A stretch of 23,225 bases of DNA from assembly GCA_036771375.1 (NCBI GenBank), contig DAIPHL010000015.1, positions 1 to 23,225 on the forward strand. The letters run 5' to 3'. How positions within the stretch are numbered: position 1 is the stretch's first letter; every line of letters starts with the position of its first letter. Below are positions 16,218-23,225 of this stretch, piece after piece. Under the pieces are notes generated by a model that made no database searches, was not told where the DNA came from, and saw nothing but the letters and a program-made list of their open reading frames with translations. Made by a program: the position numbers and the translations under genes. This DNA is from DAIPHL01 sp036771375 (GTDB lineage Bacteria > Synergistota > Synergistia > Synergistales > Synergistaceae).

Positions 16218-17314
16218 GCCTCGATACAGTTTTTCTCGGAGAAGAAGGCCGCCCGATCGCGGAGAGACTCCGCCGGAAAGGGGTGTTCGAGCGCCCGGAG
16301 CATCGCCTCGGCGAGGGCTTGAACGTCGCCGACAGGCACCAGCGTCCCGTATTTCCCCCCCTCCAGGATCTCGTCCGGCCCGCTCCTGCAGTCGGTCGAG
16401 ACGACGGTCGTCCCGCAGGCGAGCGCCTGGACGAGGCTTCCCGGCAGCCCCTCGTGTTTCGAGGACATCACGAAACAGTCGGCCCGTTCGACGTAAGGGA
16501 AGGGATTGCGGACGAAGCCCGGCATCGAGATGTCCGTCCGCAGCCCCAGCTCGTCGACCAGTTCTTCCAGGTGGGGCCTTGACTCCCCCTCGCCCAGGAC
16601 GACGAGGCGGCAGGGGACTTTCTTTCGCACGAGGGCGAAGGCGCGGAACATGTCCGGGTAGTTTTTCAGCTCCGACAGCCGCCCCACCGCGATGAAATTC
16701 GGCCGGTCGACGGCGAGCAGCGCCTGGCTCGCGGGCTCCTTTCGCATGGCCTCGAACGTCTCCGAGATCACGGGGTTGTATATGACCCTGAGCTGCTCCC
16801 GCCGGGCGAGCCCTGTCGCGGCGAGATCGTCCGCCACGCCGTGGGAGACCGCGACGATCCTCTCCGCATTCCTGTAGAGAAACCGGGACAGGGCCGTCGT
16901 GAGTTTGGAGAGGACCCCGCCTCTTTCGGCCATGAAGCCGGAGAAGAACGTCCTCTCGCTGATCACGATCCTGGCGGGGTAGCGCATGATCGCATGAAGA
17001 CCCAGGACCCAGTTGTTGATGAGGGCCGTCACCACGATATCCGGCGACGCGCTTTTCATGTACCGGTGCAACGCACGGGGGATGTGCCGCTGCCGTCCGG
17101 CGGAAAGGTCCACGAGCGGCGCCGTGACCTCGCAGCGATAGACGCCGTCCGCGTGGAGTGCCGTGACGAGGGTCGCGTCGAATCCTTCCCTCGCGAGGCC
17201 GTTCGCGAGCTGGATCATGGAGCGCTCCGCTCCTCCCTGATCCAGGGTGGGGATGACGACGGAGATCGTGGGTTTATGGGTGGGCGAGTTCACCTTTTCA
17301 CTTGGGTGTCGCAT
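16184..17314 (-). CDS. GT4-family glycosyltransferase (second paralogue)
   Basis: A 376-residue GT4 enzyme closely patterned on the plus-strand neighbour: ISVVIPTLDQGGAERSMIQLANGLA at the N-terminus, IAVGRLSELKNYPDMFRAF (208-226), VVLGEGESRP (238-247) and EGLPGSLVQALACG (288-301). The key donor-site motif falls at the same residue numbers in both proteins. Presumably the two act at successive steps or on different sugars of one glycan. The start ATG 17314 has no strong ribosome site; GTG eight codons in is possible. It follows the FkbM gene by 93 bp on the same strand, and its stop lies within the last codons of the convergent gene. No terminator is visible between the two convergent genes. 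Confidence 0.92.
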   Translation of the reverse strand: MRHPSEKVNSPTHKPTISVVIPTLDQGGAERSMIQLANGLAREGFDATLVTALHADGVYRCEVTAPLVDLSAGRQRHIPRALHRYMKSASPDIVVTALINNWVLGLHAIMRYPARIVISERTFFSGFMAERGGVLSKLTTALSRFLYRNAERIVAVSHGVADDLAATGLARREQLRVIYNPVISETFEAMRKEPASQALLAVDRPNFIAVGRLSELKNYPDMFRAFALVRKKVPCRLVVLGEGESRPHLEELVDELGLRTDISMPGFVRNPFPYVERADCFVMSSKHEGLPGSLVQALACGTTVVSTDCRSGPDEILEGGKYGTLVPVGDVQALAEAMLRALEHPFPAESLRDRAAFFSEKNCIEAYGALFDELLS

Positions 17315-17407
17315 GCCGCATCGTTGAGAACGGAGCGACCGTGTAAAGCGCTTTTCCGCTGGTCCCTTTCGAGTCCGATGTTTTTCATCGGGGATTCCGT
17401 TCTTCTG

Positions 17408-18334
17408 TCAGTTTGTTCGGCCACTTCCGGCCGGTGTGGCGTAGATCAGCGCGTGACGATACCAGGGGCGTCCTCCGCCCTGCGGCGTCATGACGAGAGG
17501 ACTCGCGGTGAGGGTATACCCGTTTTCACGCAGAAAGTCCGAGATGCGTTCGTAATCGTGCGGGTAGTGATATGTACATACCAACAGATCGGGGCGCAGC
17601 CGCGCGAGGGTTTCCCTCGCGCCGTGCAGGGCGGAGTACTCCGCTCCTTCGATGTCCATCTTGATCATCGATATCTTTTCGATCCCCTTCGCTCTCACGA
17701 ACTCGTCGAGGGTGATCGTGGGAACGGTGATTTTTTTCACGCCACCCCCGATCCTGTCGCCCGCCATCGTCGAACCGTCCAGATCGTCGTCCAGGTAAAA
17801 GTCGGCCTCGCCGGTCTTGTCGCCGACCGCGTAATTGCATATCTCTGCCCTATCTCCTTCCACGTCCTCCTTCAAAGTCATGGCAAGCGATGTGCACAGG
17901 GTGGGAAACGGCTCGAAGGAGTAGACCTTTGCGACCCTTCCCCGCAGCATCAGGGAAAACAGTCCTTCGCAGGCTCCCAGGTCGAAGACGACGTCGTCTT
18001 TTTGGGGAGTGTAGAAGCGAAAGTAGTTGTCGGGGCCGTCGTCCCTCATCGAAAGATAGCAGGAGCGGATCTGGTCGTGAGGAAAGTCGACGGGCCAGAA
18101 TATGTTGTGGCCGTCGATGCGGATCACGACGAAGTCGTCGTCGGCCCGCACCACGCTCTCTTCCGGCAGCGGACGTTTGTCGGTCCCCGAGAGCAGGCGG
18201 AGTTTTTGTACCGGATACTCCAGCAGATGTTCCCGAACGAGGGCAGCCCAGGAGACATGTGGTTCCTGCCCGGCCAGTTTCGCAAAGAAGGAACCCAGAC
18301 GAAGCCTCAGAAAGAATGAAAAAGCACCGCTCAA
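17408..18334 (-). CDS. FkbM family methyltransferase
   Basis: A 308-residue SAM-dependent methyltransferase of the FkbM family. Motif I is VVFDLGACEGLFSLML (115-130), the acidic strand-2 end is YSFEPFP (138-144), and the family signature ISMIKMDIEGAEYSALHGA is at 221-239. The N-terminal 100 residues are an extra region not needed for the fold. FkbM enzymes usually O-methylate sugars or amino acids, so this is the third methyltransferase of the glycan region. The start is TTG 18334, chosen because TGGGAGGC lies at 18350-18343, with 9 nt between GGGAGG and the TTG. It probably forms a transcription unit with the downstream GT4 gene. Confidence 0.88.
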   Translation of the reverse strand: MSGAFSFFLRLRLGSFFAKLAGQEPHVSWAALVREHLLEYPVQKLRLLSGTDKRPLPEESVVRADDDFVVIRIDGHNIFWPVDFPHDQIRSCYLSMRDDGPDNYFRFYTPQKDDVVFDLGACEGLFSLMLRGRVAKVYSFEPFPTLCTSLAMTLKEDVEGDRAEICNYAVGDKTGEADFYLDDDLDGSTMAGDRIGGGVKKITVPTITLDEFVRAKGIEKISMIKMDIEGAEYSALHGARETLARLRPDLLVCTYHYPHDYERISDFLRENGYTLTASPLVMTPQGGGRPWYRHALIYATPAGSGRTN

Positions 18335-18377
18335 CGTAGAAAGCCTCCCATCTCATGCAAGAACGCGTCCGTTTGTA

Positions 18378-18386
18378 ATTGTAACA
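18378..18386 (-). promoter_or_regulatory. Possible extended -10 promoter for FkbM-GT4 pair
   Basis: On the minus strand TGTTACAAT (18386-18378) matches an extended -10 element (TGn plus TACAAT) in the 73-bp gap between the dGTPase-like gene and the FkbM gene. No good -35 hexamer is present. It could start a separate transcript for the two glycan genes. Read-through from the upstream genes is the alternative. Confidence 0.3.
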
Positions 18387-18407
18387 CGAGTCGTCTTCCC
18401 GCCTTTC

Positions 18408-19448
18408 CTACAAAAATCCCTCGCCGAGCGGCCAGGAGCTCGGGACGGCGATCTGTTTGAAGACCTGCAGGGCATAGCGGTCCGTCATGCCGGAGATACG
18501 GTCTGCGGCACCCTGCGGGGAGTCTCCGAGTTCCTCGATCGCGTAGCGGAAGAGCGTCCTCATCACGTGGGCGACCTTCGGCTCCTCTTTTTTGATGGCC
18601 TCGTTCGAATAGACCGAGACGTATAGAAAGTGGCGAAGCCTCTCGATCTGTTTCAGAAAGGGGCCGCTGAACGAGATCGTTCCTTCACGGCTCTCGCGGA
18701 CCACGTCGCGGACCAGTGCATCGATGCGCTCGCCGTGGGAACCTCCCAGGGTCTCGACGATTTCGGAGGGGATGTCCTCCGGTTTCAGGAGGCCGGCGCC
18801 GATGGCGTCGTCGAGGTCGTGGTTGAGATACGCGATCGAATCGGAGACGCGCACGACCCACGCCTCCAGGGTGGAGGGATTTTCGAGATGGAATCCGTCG
18901 TGGACGTCGACCTGTCCCTTCGAGTGTTGGACGATCCCCATTCGGACCTCCCAGGTCAGGTTGAGGCCAGCGCCGTTTTTTTCCAGGCAGTCCACCACGC
19001 GAAGGCTCTGTGAGGCGTGATGGAAGCCGGGCAGGCCGAGCTCCGTGACGAGGTCGCGGAGGCTGCGCTCTCCCATGTGTCCGAAGGGAGTATGCCCGAG
19101 GTCGTGCCCGAGCGCGATCGCCTCGGTCAGGTCCTCGTTGAGGTCGAGCGCCCGCGCGATTGTCCGCGCGATCTGAGAGACCTCGAGCGTATGCGTGAGG
19201 CGGGTGCGTGGATGGTCGCTCTCGGGGAGCAGGAGGACCTGGGTCTTGTGTTTGAGGCGCCGGAATGAGCGGCTGTGCAGAATGCGGTCCCGGTCTCTCT
19301 GAAAGACCGTCCTCAGCGGGCAGGGGGTCTCTTCCCTCTTTCGTCCTCTGCTGCGGGCGGCGGGGCACGCATAGGGCGAAAGCCGCTCGAGCTCTCTTTT
19401 CTCCCACCTCTCCCGTATCGTCGTGTCGTCGTCTTTTGTGTTCTTCAA
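18408..19448 (-). CDS. dGTPase-like deoxynucleoside triphosphate triphosphohydrolase
   Basis: A 346-residue HD-superfamily enzyme that removes intact triphosphate from dNTPs, helping to balance nucleotide pools. The family opening LSPYACPAARSRGRKR leads into RTVFQRDRDRILHSRSFRRLKHKTQV (46-71). HD-site metal ligands are H86 (RTRLTHTLEV), H115-D116 (LGHDLGHTPFGH) and, further on, the D of VVRVSDSIAYLNHD. The length fits the shorter Firmicutes/Thermus-type group rather than the longer E. coli Dgt. The start is a TTG at 19448 that overlaps the stop of the GDYXXLXY gene (TTGA), which gives the expected N-terminus; no ATG is available upstream of the conserved region. It is not functionally linked to the glycan genes in any obvious way. 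Confidence 0.92.
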   Translation of the reverse strand: MKNTKDDDTTIRERWEKRELERLSPYACPAARSRGRKREETPCPLRTVFQRDRDRILHSRSFRRLKHKTQVLLLPESDHPRTRLTHTLEVSQIARTIARALDLNEDLTEAIALGHDLGHTPFGHMGERSLRDLVTELGLPGFHHASQSLRVVDCLEKNGAGLNLTWEVRMGIVQHSKGQVDVHDGFHLENPSTLEAWVVRVSDSIAYLNHDLDDAIGAGLLKPEDIPSEIVETLGGSHGERIDALVRDVVRESREGTISFSGPFLKQIERLRHFLYVSVYSNEAIKKEEPKVAHVMRTLFRYAIEELGDSPQGAADRISGMTDRYALQVFKQIAVPSSWPLGEGFL

Positions 19449-20011
19449 TCGTCCGCTTCTTTCCCTTTGTCTCTGTCTTTATCCCGTTTTATCACGATCT
19501 CTTCAATCACGCCGCGGCCTTTGAACACCCTGATTTTCGCAAGCGCCTGGCCGTGCCGGACGGCCTCCTCCAGCTCCCGTCCCGTCCCCTCCGGCACGTA
19601 GTAGGCGCCGAGTCCGTAGTCGCAATGGATCGTATTCGAGGAGAAATAGGTAACGCGCCCCTTGAGATAGAGCCCGCTCTTGGGCCTGTCGGTCGAGGCG
19701 CCGGATATCTTCGCGACGCCGGAGGGGTTTCGCTCCAGCGCTACGTACAGGGTGCCGCCTTTACGCAGCTCGGAGAAAGAGGCCTTCGGAGCTTTCGGCA
19801 CGGTCGATATCCGGTAGGAGAGGGCAACGTAATCACCGCGCAGGATATCCCTTGGGTCGACCGGAACGGTCTCGAGGAGTATCTCTTCCCCCATGTGCAG
19901 GACGGCGAAATTGGCGAACGGCTGATACAGGAGAACGAGCAGGGGAAGGGACGCGATCGCGATGTATTTGAGAAGACGTTTTGCGCGGGAGGAGAGCGGC
20001 TTAAGCGTCAT
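19445..20011 (-). CDS. GDYXXLXY domain protein
   Basis: A 188-residue membrane-anchored protein. One transmembrane segment (about 13-38) follows a basic cytoplasmic N-terminus. Just outside the membrane comes DPRDILRGDYVALSYRIST, with the family signature GDYVALSY at 59-66. The domain continues to about 155 with beta-strand-like segments and ends in a lysine/aspartate-rich tail. The family is found beside DUF2157 membrane proteins, as here, where the two genes overlap by 11 nt. Function is unknown; the two proteins probably form one complex in the cytoplasmic membrane. It also overlaps the dGTPase-like gene by 4 nt, so the three are transcribed together. Confidence 0.85.
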   Translation of the reverse strand: MTLKPLSSRAKRLLKYIAIASLPLLVLLYQPFANFAVLHMGEEILLETVPVDPRDILRGDYVALSYRISTVPKAPKASFSELRKGGTLYVALERNPSGVAKISGASTDRPKSGLYLKGRVTYFSSNTIHCDYGLGAYYVPEGTGRELEEAVRHGQALAKIRVFKGRGVIEEIVIKRDKDRDKGKEADD

Positions 20012-21188
20012 GGTCTTTCTCTCCTCTCTTTGTCGCTCTTTTGCCCAGGCGTCTGTACAGATAGGTCGTCCCCAGGAGAATCACGCCGGCGGAGGTGAAG
20101 AAGAGGGACTTGGACATGAAGCTGTAGAACATGTCGAAGTACCACCGCATGAGAAGCGCGAAGAGGAAGACCAGTGCGATCATGGAGTCCCGTCCGCCTC
20201 TTGCCGTCCTGTAGGTCAGGTAAGCGCCGATCCACAGAGTGACCGCGACGGGGCCGACGGTAGTGGGTCCTATCCATGCGCCGCCGCCCCATCTCCAAAG
20301 AGGCGGAAACGTCAGGGCGAGCCCGGAGACGCCGGTGAGAACGAGTCCCTGCACGTCCAGCTTGAACGACTGGAGCCGTAGCCCCATGAGGCTCGCGATT
20401 GCTCCGGAGATCAAAAGCCCGAGGAAAAAGAAAAGATAGGGCGTCTCGGACGGCGTACTGAACGCCATAAGCCATGCAAGAATCCACGCAAGCCAGTTTG
20501 CGAGGAATAAATTGCCGAAGAAGAGGCGGGTGGTTCTTTTCGCGGGGTCCGCCCGATGGATCGCCCAGGCGGAGCCGACGATCAGAATCAGAAGGAAAAG
20601 AGGCGGCCAGGGTCGAAAGAGAATCGAGGGATTGAGGGACAACATCCTCGTTGACAGGAAGTAATCGTGCGGGTATCGCAAATACAGCAGATTCACGTAG
20701 AACAGGGAGACTGTGTCGTAGAGGAGGTAGACGGGGAGGTTTCTGGCCAGGAGGAACGTCGGCGTATAGGCGAAGAGCCAGACGAAGAGCAGGTCCTTCA
20801 GGTCGCCCCTGATGTGGAACGCCTGGGAGATCAACACCGTGCCGCCCATCAGGAGAAAACCGGAGAAGAACAGAAGAGCGCCCGCCTCCGTGGGGCGCCG
20901 CCGGGATTCCAGCAAGTACGCCGCCAGAACCGAGGTGCCGTAGGCCGCGATGATCGTGACGATCCTGAACCACCGCGGTACATGAAACCAATTCGCCGCG
21001 ATGAAGCTCAGGATGCCGAGCCCGATCAGCAGAACCCCCACGACCACGATGGCGAGCATTTGTCTTCCGACGACGGTATAGCCGTCGAGGATCGCCTTTC
21101 TCTGCTCCGCAGCGATGAATCCGCGCTGAACCCATTCGTTCGACTCGTTCGACAGGAAGTCGTATCCCCTCCGCGAAATTCTGCGTAT
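20001..21188 (-). CDS. DUF2157 domain-containing polytopic membrane protein
   Basis: From the first ATG (21059) this gives 352 residues with about 12 hydrophobic segments and a basic C-terminal tail, the usual DUF2157 membrane body. The same frame stays open upstream to a TGA at 21195-21197 and encodes a soluble segment with the DUF2157 N-terminal pattern (FLSNESNEWVQRGFIAAEQ and RKAILDGY), so ATG 21059 is very probably too late. No ATG, GTG or TTG exists in this 43-codon extension. ATA 21188 has an excellent GAGGTG (21201-21196) 7 nt upstream; CTG 21155 also has a GGAGGGG before it. Alternatively the gene begins at ATG 21234 in another frame and a one-base change in GGGG (21169-21166) breaks it. 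I give the ATA boundary as a working extent. Function unknown; paired with the GDYXXLXY protein. Confidence 0.78.
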   Translation of the reverse strand: MRRISRRGYDFLSNESNEWVQRGFIAAEQRKAILDGYTVVGRQMLAIVVVGVLLIGLGILSFIAANWFHVPRWFRIVTIIAAYGTSVLAAYLLESRRRPTEAGALLFFSGFLLMGGTVLISQAFHIRGDLKDLLFVWLFAYTPTFLLARNLPVYLLYDTVSLFYVNLLYLRYPHDYFLSTRMLSLNPSILFRPWPPLFLLILIVGSAWAIHRADPAKRTTRLFFGNLFLANWLAWILAWLMAFSTPSETPYLFFFLGLLISGAIASLMGLRLQSFKLDVQGLVLTGVSGLALTFPPLWRWGGGAWIGPTTVGPVAVTLWIGAYLTYRTARGGRDSMIALVFLFALLMRWYFDMFYSFMSKSLFFTSAGVILLGTTYLYRRLGKRATKRGEKDHDA

Positions 21189-21248
21189 GGCGTATCACCT
21201 CAAAATCCCGGGAGGCCGGGAGTTTTGCATCCATTTCATCATTTTTTC

Positions 21249-21257
21249 ATTATACCA
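21249..21257 (-). promoter_or_regulatory. Extended -10 promoter for DUF2157 operon
   Basis: On the minus strand a perfect TATAAT (21254-21249) preceded by TGG (21257-21255) forms an extended -10 element. Transcription would start near 21242, giving a leader of about 50 nt before the ATA 21188 candidate start and its ribosome site. No clear -35 is visible at 17-18 bp. A start this close makes the ATG at 21234 almost leaderless. Confidence 0.55.
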
Positions 21258-21407
21258 CATACCACAGAGCTTCTGCGATTGCAACGACCGTCTCCGCGGG
21301 GGAAGGAAGGTATCCGGCGATCCTCCGTGTATTGGCTTCCGGCGCTCTTCTTGTGGACCCCCTGGCGCGCGAAAGAACGAAATCTCGTTTTATGCCGATA
21401 TCGTGTA
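21258..21407. other. Intergenic spacer between divergent transcription units
   Basis: This is part of the gap of about 430 bp between the minus-strand DUF2157 gene and the plus-strand aldehyde dehydrogenase gene. I see no gene, tRNA or repeat in it. The GC-rich stretch carries no ORF with a ribosome site and no family resemblance. Confidence 0.5.
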
Positions 21408-21440
21408 TTGACTTTTGGTGAATCCGTCGTAAGCTTTAAT
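21408..21440 (+). promoter_or_regulatory. Possible promoter for aldehyde dehydrogenase
   Basis: TTGACT (21408-21413) is followed by an unusually AT-rich stretch containing TTTAAT (21435-21440) and TAATAA. The spacing of TTGACT to TTTAAT is 21 bp, longer than ideal. TTGGTG (21415-21420) paired with TAATAA (21437-21442) at 16 bp is an alternative. The AT-rich tract stands out against the GC-rich surroundings and is the most likely promoter area. Confidence 0.35.
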
Positions 21441-21483
21441 AAGTAATAAAGTAATCTTGTTACACTTACTTCGCTCGGCCCGT

Positions 21484-21509
21484 CCTTCGCCCGAAGGTGG
21501 TTTTTCTTA
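21484..21509 (+). terminator. Attenuator-like hairpin in the aldehyde dehydrogenase leader
   Basis: A tight stem CCTTCG/CGAAGG (21484-21489 and 21492-21497) is followed by TGGTTTTTCTT. It lies between the putative promoter and the coding start, so it would be in the leader RNA. The stem is only 6 bp, so termination may be partial. A second pairing, AGCCGGAT (21544-21551) with ATCCGGTT (21598-21605), precedes another T-rich run in the same leader. Confidence 0.35.
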
Positions 21510-21672
21510 TTTCCCGACGATCACGCTCATCTGCCAGGCGCCGAGCCGGATGTCCTTTCTTGCACGAGGAGGTGATAGCGGAGCCGTCTTTGTCTTGATC
21601 CGGTTTTGTCGTTTTTGCGCGCGAGCTTCCGGTCTTCGTTTTCTCGATCTGTCTTGGAAAGGAGAATGGGCC

Positions 21673-23160
21673 ATGAAAAAAGCCAAGCTTCAGGAAAAGT
21701 ACGGTCTGTTTATCGACGGAGCGTGGAGGGATGCCTCCGACGGAGAGACGTTCAAGACGACCTGTCCCGCAAACGGCGAGGAGCTCGCCGTCTGTGCCGA
21801 GGCGACGAAGGCGGACGTCGACGCCGCGGTCGACGCCGCCTGGAAGGCGTTTCGATCCTGGAAGAAGGTGGAGCCGGCCGAGAGAGCGGACATCTTACTG
21901 AAAATCGCCGATATCATCGACGAGAACAAGGATCACCTCGCCCTCGTCGAGTCGCTCGACAACGGCAAGCCGATACGGGAGACGACCGCGGTAGACGTAC
22001 CCTTCAGCTCCGACCACTTCCGTTACTTCGCCGGAGCGATTCGCACGGAGGAGGGCAGCGCCTACATGCTCGGGGAGAACACCCTCTCCCTGATCCTCCG
22101 GGAGCCGATCGGCGTGGTCGGACAGATTGTCCCCTGGAATTTCCCGTTCCTCATGGCGGCCTGGAAGCTCGCTCCCGTTCTCGCGGCCGGCTGCTGCACC
22201 GTCTTCAAGCCTTCGAGCTACACGTCGCTCAGCGTTCTGGAGCTCGCGCGGCTGATCGCCCCCGTGCTCCCCAAGGGTGTGTTCAACGTCGTCACCGGAA
22301 AGGGATCGCGTAGCGGGCAGTATATTCTGGACCACCCCGGATTCCGCAAACTCGCCTTCACCGGCTCCACCGAGATCGGCTGCTGTGTGGCCGACGCCGC
22401 CGCGAAGCGCTTGATCCCGTCGACCCTGGAATTGGGCGGAAAATCGGCCAACATCTACTTCCCCGACTGCAAGTGGGACATGGCGATGGACGGCCTGCAG
22501 CTCGGGATCCTCTTCAACCAGGGACAGGTCTGCTGCGCCGGGTCGAGGGTCTTCGTGCACGAGGACATCTACGACCGGTTCGTGAAGGAGGCCGTGGAGG
22601 CTTTCGACAGGGTGAAGGTCGGCATGCCCTGGGAGGCGGAGACCCAGATGGGCTCTCAGATCTACGAGGAGCACCTGCAGAGCATCCTCAAGTACATCGA
22701 GGAGGGGAAGAAGGAGGGGGCCAAGGTCGCCTGCGGCGGAGAACGACTGGCGAATGGCGATTTTGCCAAGGGCTGCTTCATGAAGCCGACCCTGCTGGTC
22801 GACGTGAAGAACAATATGAAGGTGGCCCAGGAGGAGATCTTCGGCCCCGTCGCCGTCATCATTCGCTTCAAGACGGAGGAAGAGGTCATCGAGATGGCGA
22901 ACGACAACGCCTACGGCCTCGGCGGCGCCGTGTGGACCCGCGACATCAACCGGGCGATTCGCGTCTGCCGCGGCATCGACACCGGGCGCATGTGGGTCAA
23001 CACGTACAACGCCATCCCCGCGGGGGCTCCCTTCGGCGGCTACAAGGCGTCCGGCATCGGACGGGAGACGCACAAGGTCATTCTGGAGCACTACACGCAG
23101 ATGAAGAACATCATGATCAACCTCGCCGAGAGCCCGTCGGGCTTCTATCCCGGGAAGTAG
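21673..23160 (+). CDS. NAD(P)-dependent aldehyde dehydrogenase
   Basis: A 495-residue enzyme of the aldehyde dehydrogenase superfamily, usual length, oxidising an aldehyde to its carboxylic acid. The catalytic cysteine lies in FNQGQVCCAGSRVFV, the general-base glutamate in TLELGGKSANIYF, the oxyanion asparagine in VPWNFPFLMAAWKLAPVLAAG, and the cofactor region is FTGSTEIG. EEIFGPVAVI and the C-terminal GAPFGGYKASGIGRE are also present. Closest pattern is the broad betaine aldehyde/aminoaldehyde/fatty aldehyde group, so the substrate cannot be named. ATG 21673 has GGAG at 21661-21664 and gives the expected N-terminus (YGLFIDGAWRDA). The longer in-frame reading from 21457 is not conserved. It is monocistronic, with a long leader and a terminator just after its stop. 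Confidence 0.96.
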   Translation: MKKAKLQEKYGLFIDGAWRDASDGETFKTTCPANGEELAVCAEATKADVDAAVDAAWKAFRSWKKVEPAERADILLKIADIIDENKDHLALVESLDNGKPIRETTAVDVPFSSDHFRYFAGAIRTEEGSAYMLGENTLSLILREPIGVVGQIVPWNFPFLMAAWKLAPVLAAGCCTVFKPSSYTSLSVLELARLIAPVLPKGVFNVVTGKGSRSGQYILDHPGFRKLAFTGSTEIGCCVADAAAKRLIPSTLELGGKSANIYFPDCKWDMAMDGLQLGILFNQGQVCCAGSRVFVHEDIYDRFVKEAVEAFDRVKVGMPWEAETQMGSQIYEEHLQSILKYIEEGKKEGAKVACGGERLANGDFAKGCFMKPTLLVDVKNNMKVAQEEIFGPVAVIIRFKTEEEVIEMANDNAYGLGGAVWTRDINRAIRVCRGIDTGRMWVNTYNAIPAGAPFGGYKASGIGRETHKVILEHYTQMKNIMINLAESPSGFYPGK

Positions 23161-23179
23161 AACGAACACCCCAAACGGC

Positions 23180-23217
23180 AGGAGACGGACCCACCCGCCA
23201 GAGTGGGTCCGTCTCCT
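23180..23217 (+). terminator. Intrinsic terminator after aldehyde dehydrogenase
   Basis: A perfect 15-bp stem (23180-23194 against 23203-23217) with an 8-nt loop follows the stop codon by 19 bp. The window ends 8 bases later, so the T-run cannot be seen; the few bases present are not T-rich. Its core shares 13 consecutive bases with the left-edge terminator. Confidence 0.7.
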
Positions 23218-23225
23218 CGCCGACC

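Noticed and set aside
17375..17391. Small inverted repeat CCGATG/CATCGG between FkbM and GT4 genes
   Set aside because: The stem is only 6 bp, the five T residues are in the loop and no T-run follows on the minus strand, so I do not call a terminator.
16841..18319. 492-codon plus-strand frame opposite the GT4 and FkbM genes
   Set aside because: The minus strand carries clear GT4 and FkbM signatures; the plus frame crosses both genes and has no family features.
20008..21234. 408-codon minus-strand frame from ATG 21234
   Set aside because: Only its first 25 or so codons might be real, as a frameshifted start of the DUF2157 gene. The rest is arginine/proline-rich shadow of the membrane protein, which runs in another frame.
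21457..21672. In-frame 72-codon N-terminal extension of aldehyde dehydrogenase
   Set aside because: It has no ribosome site and no resemblance to the family, and it would place about 70 extra residues before a normal N-terminus with its own GGAG site.
1..23225. CRISPR arrays, tRNA/rRNA genes, insertion sequences, phage or toxin-antitoxin genes
   Set aside because: I looked on both strands and saw no repeat-spacer pattern, tRNA-like cloverleaf, transposase or integrase motif, or paired small genes.

Overview
The window reads as a chromosomal segment of a high-GC, probably anaerobic Gram-negative-type bacterium. A Synergistota-like origin is my best guess, from the overall flavour of the proteins: a small flavoredoxin beside a non-haem ferritin, a TIGR02757-family protein, and a DUF2157/GDYXXLXY pair. 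This is an impression, not a measured assignment. There are 19 protein-coding genes, no RNA genes, no mobile elements and no CRISPR array. Coding density is very high and many neighbours overlap.

Layout. (1) 1-2263, iron/redox and housekeeping: a strong intrinsic terminator at the left edge, a clean sigma70-type promoter, ferritin, a terminator-like hairpin, a flavin reductase-like flavoredoxin, and a TIGR02757 (DUF2400) protein. (2) 2308-5437, polyphosphate: ppk1 overlapping a CHAD-domain gene. (3) 5526-16217, a tightly packed plus-strand surface-glycan operon. It holds a KdsC-like HAD phosphatase, a GatZ/KbaZ-like aldolase-family protein, a GT-A glycosyltransferase, a mannose-6-phosphate-isomerase-type cupin, a fused sugar nucleotidyltransferase/APH-type kinase, a sugar methyltransferase with a C-terminal Rossmann-like domain, a GT-B glycosyltransferase, a second methyltransferase, an asparagine synthase-like amidotransferase that lacks the N-terminal cysteine, and a GT4 glycosyltransferase. 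(4) 16184-21188, minus strand: a second GT4 glycosyltransferase convergent with and paralogous to the first, an FkbM methyltransferase, a dGTPase-like HD hydrolase, a GDYXXLXY protein and a DUF2157 membrane protein. (5) 21673-23160, an NAD(P)-dependent aldehyde dehydrogenase with a long leader, followed by a terminator whose stem shares its core with the terminator at the left edge.

The most interesting part is 5526-9984. The enzymes can be ordered into a hypothetical pathway for a rare nucleotide-activated sugar: aldolase-family protein, phosphatase, cupin isomerase, then kinase/nucleotidyltransferase. Methyltransferases, an amidotransferase and glycosyltransferases to decorate and transfer the product follow immediately. 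No flippase, polymerase or ABC exporter lies in the window, so export would be encoded elsewhere. The pathway order and product are inference. The enzyme families are read from visible motifs.
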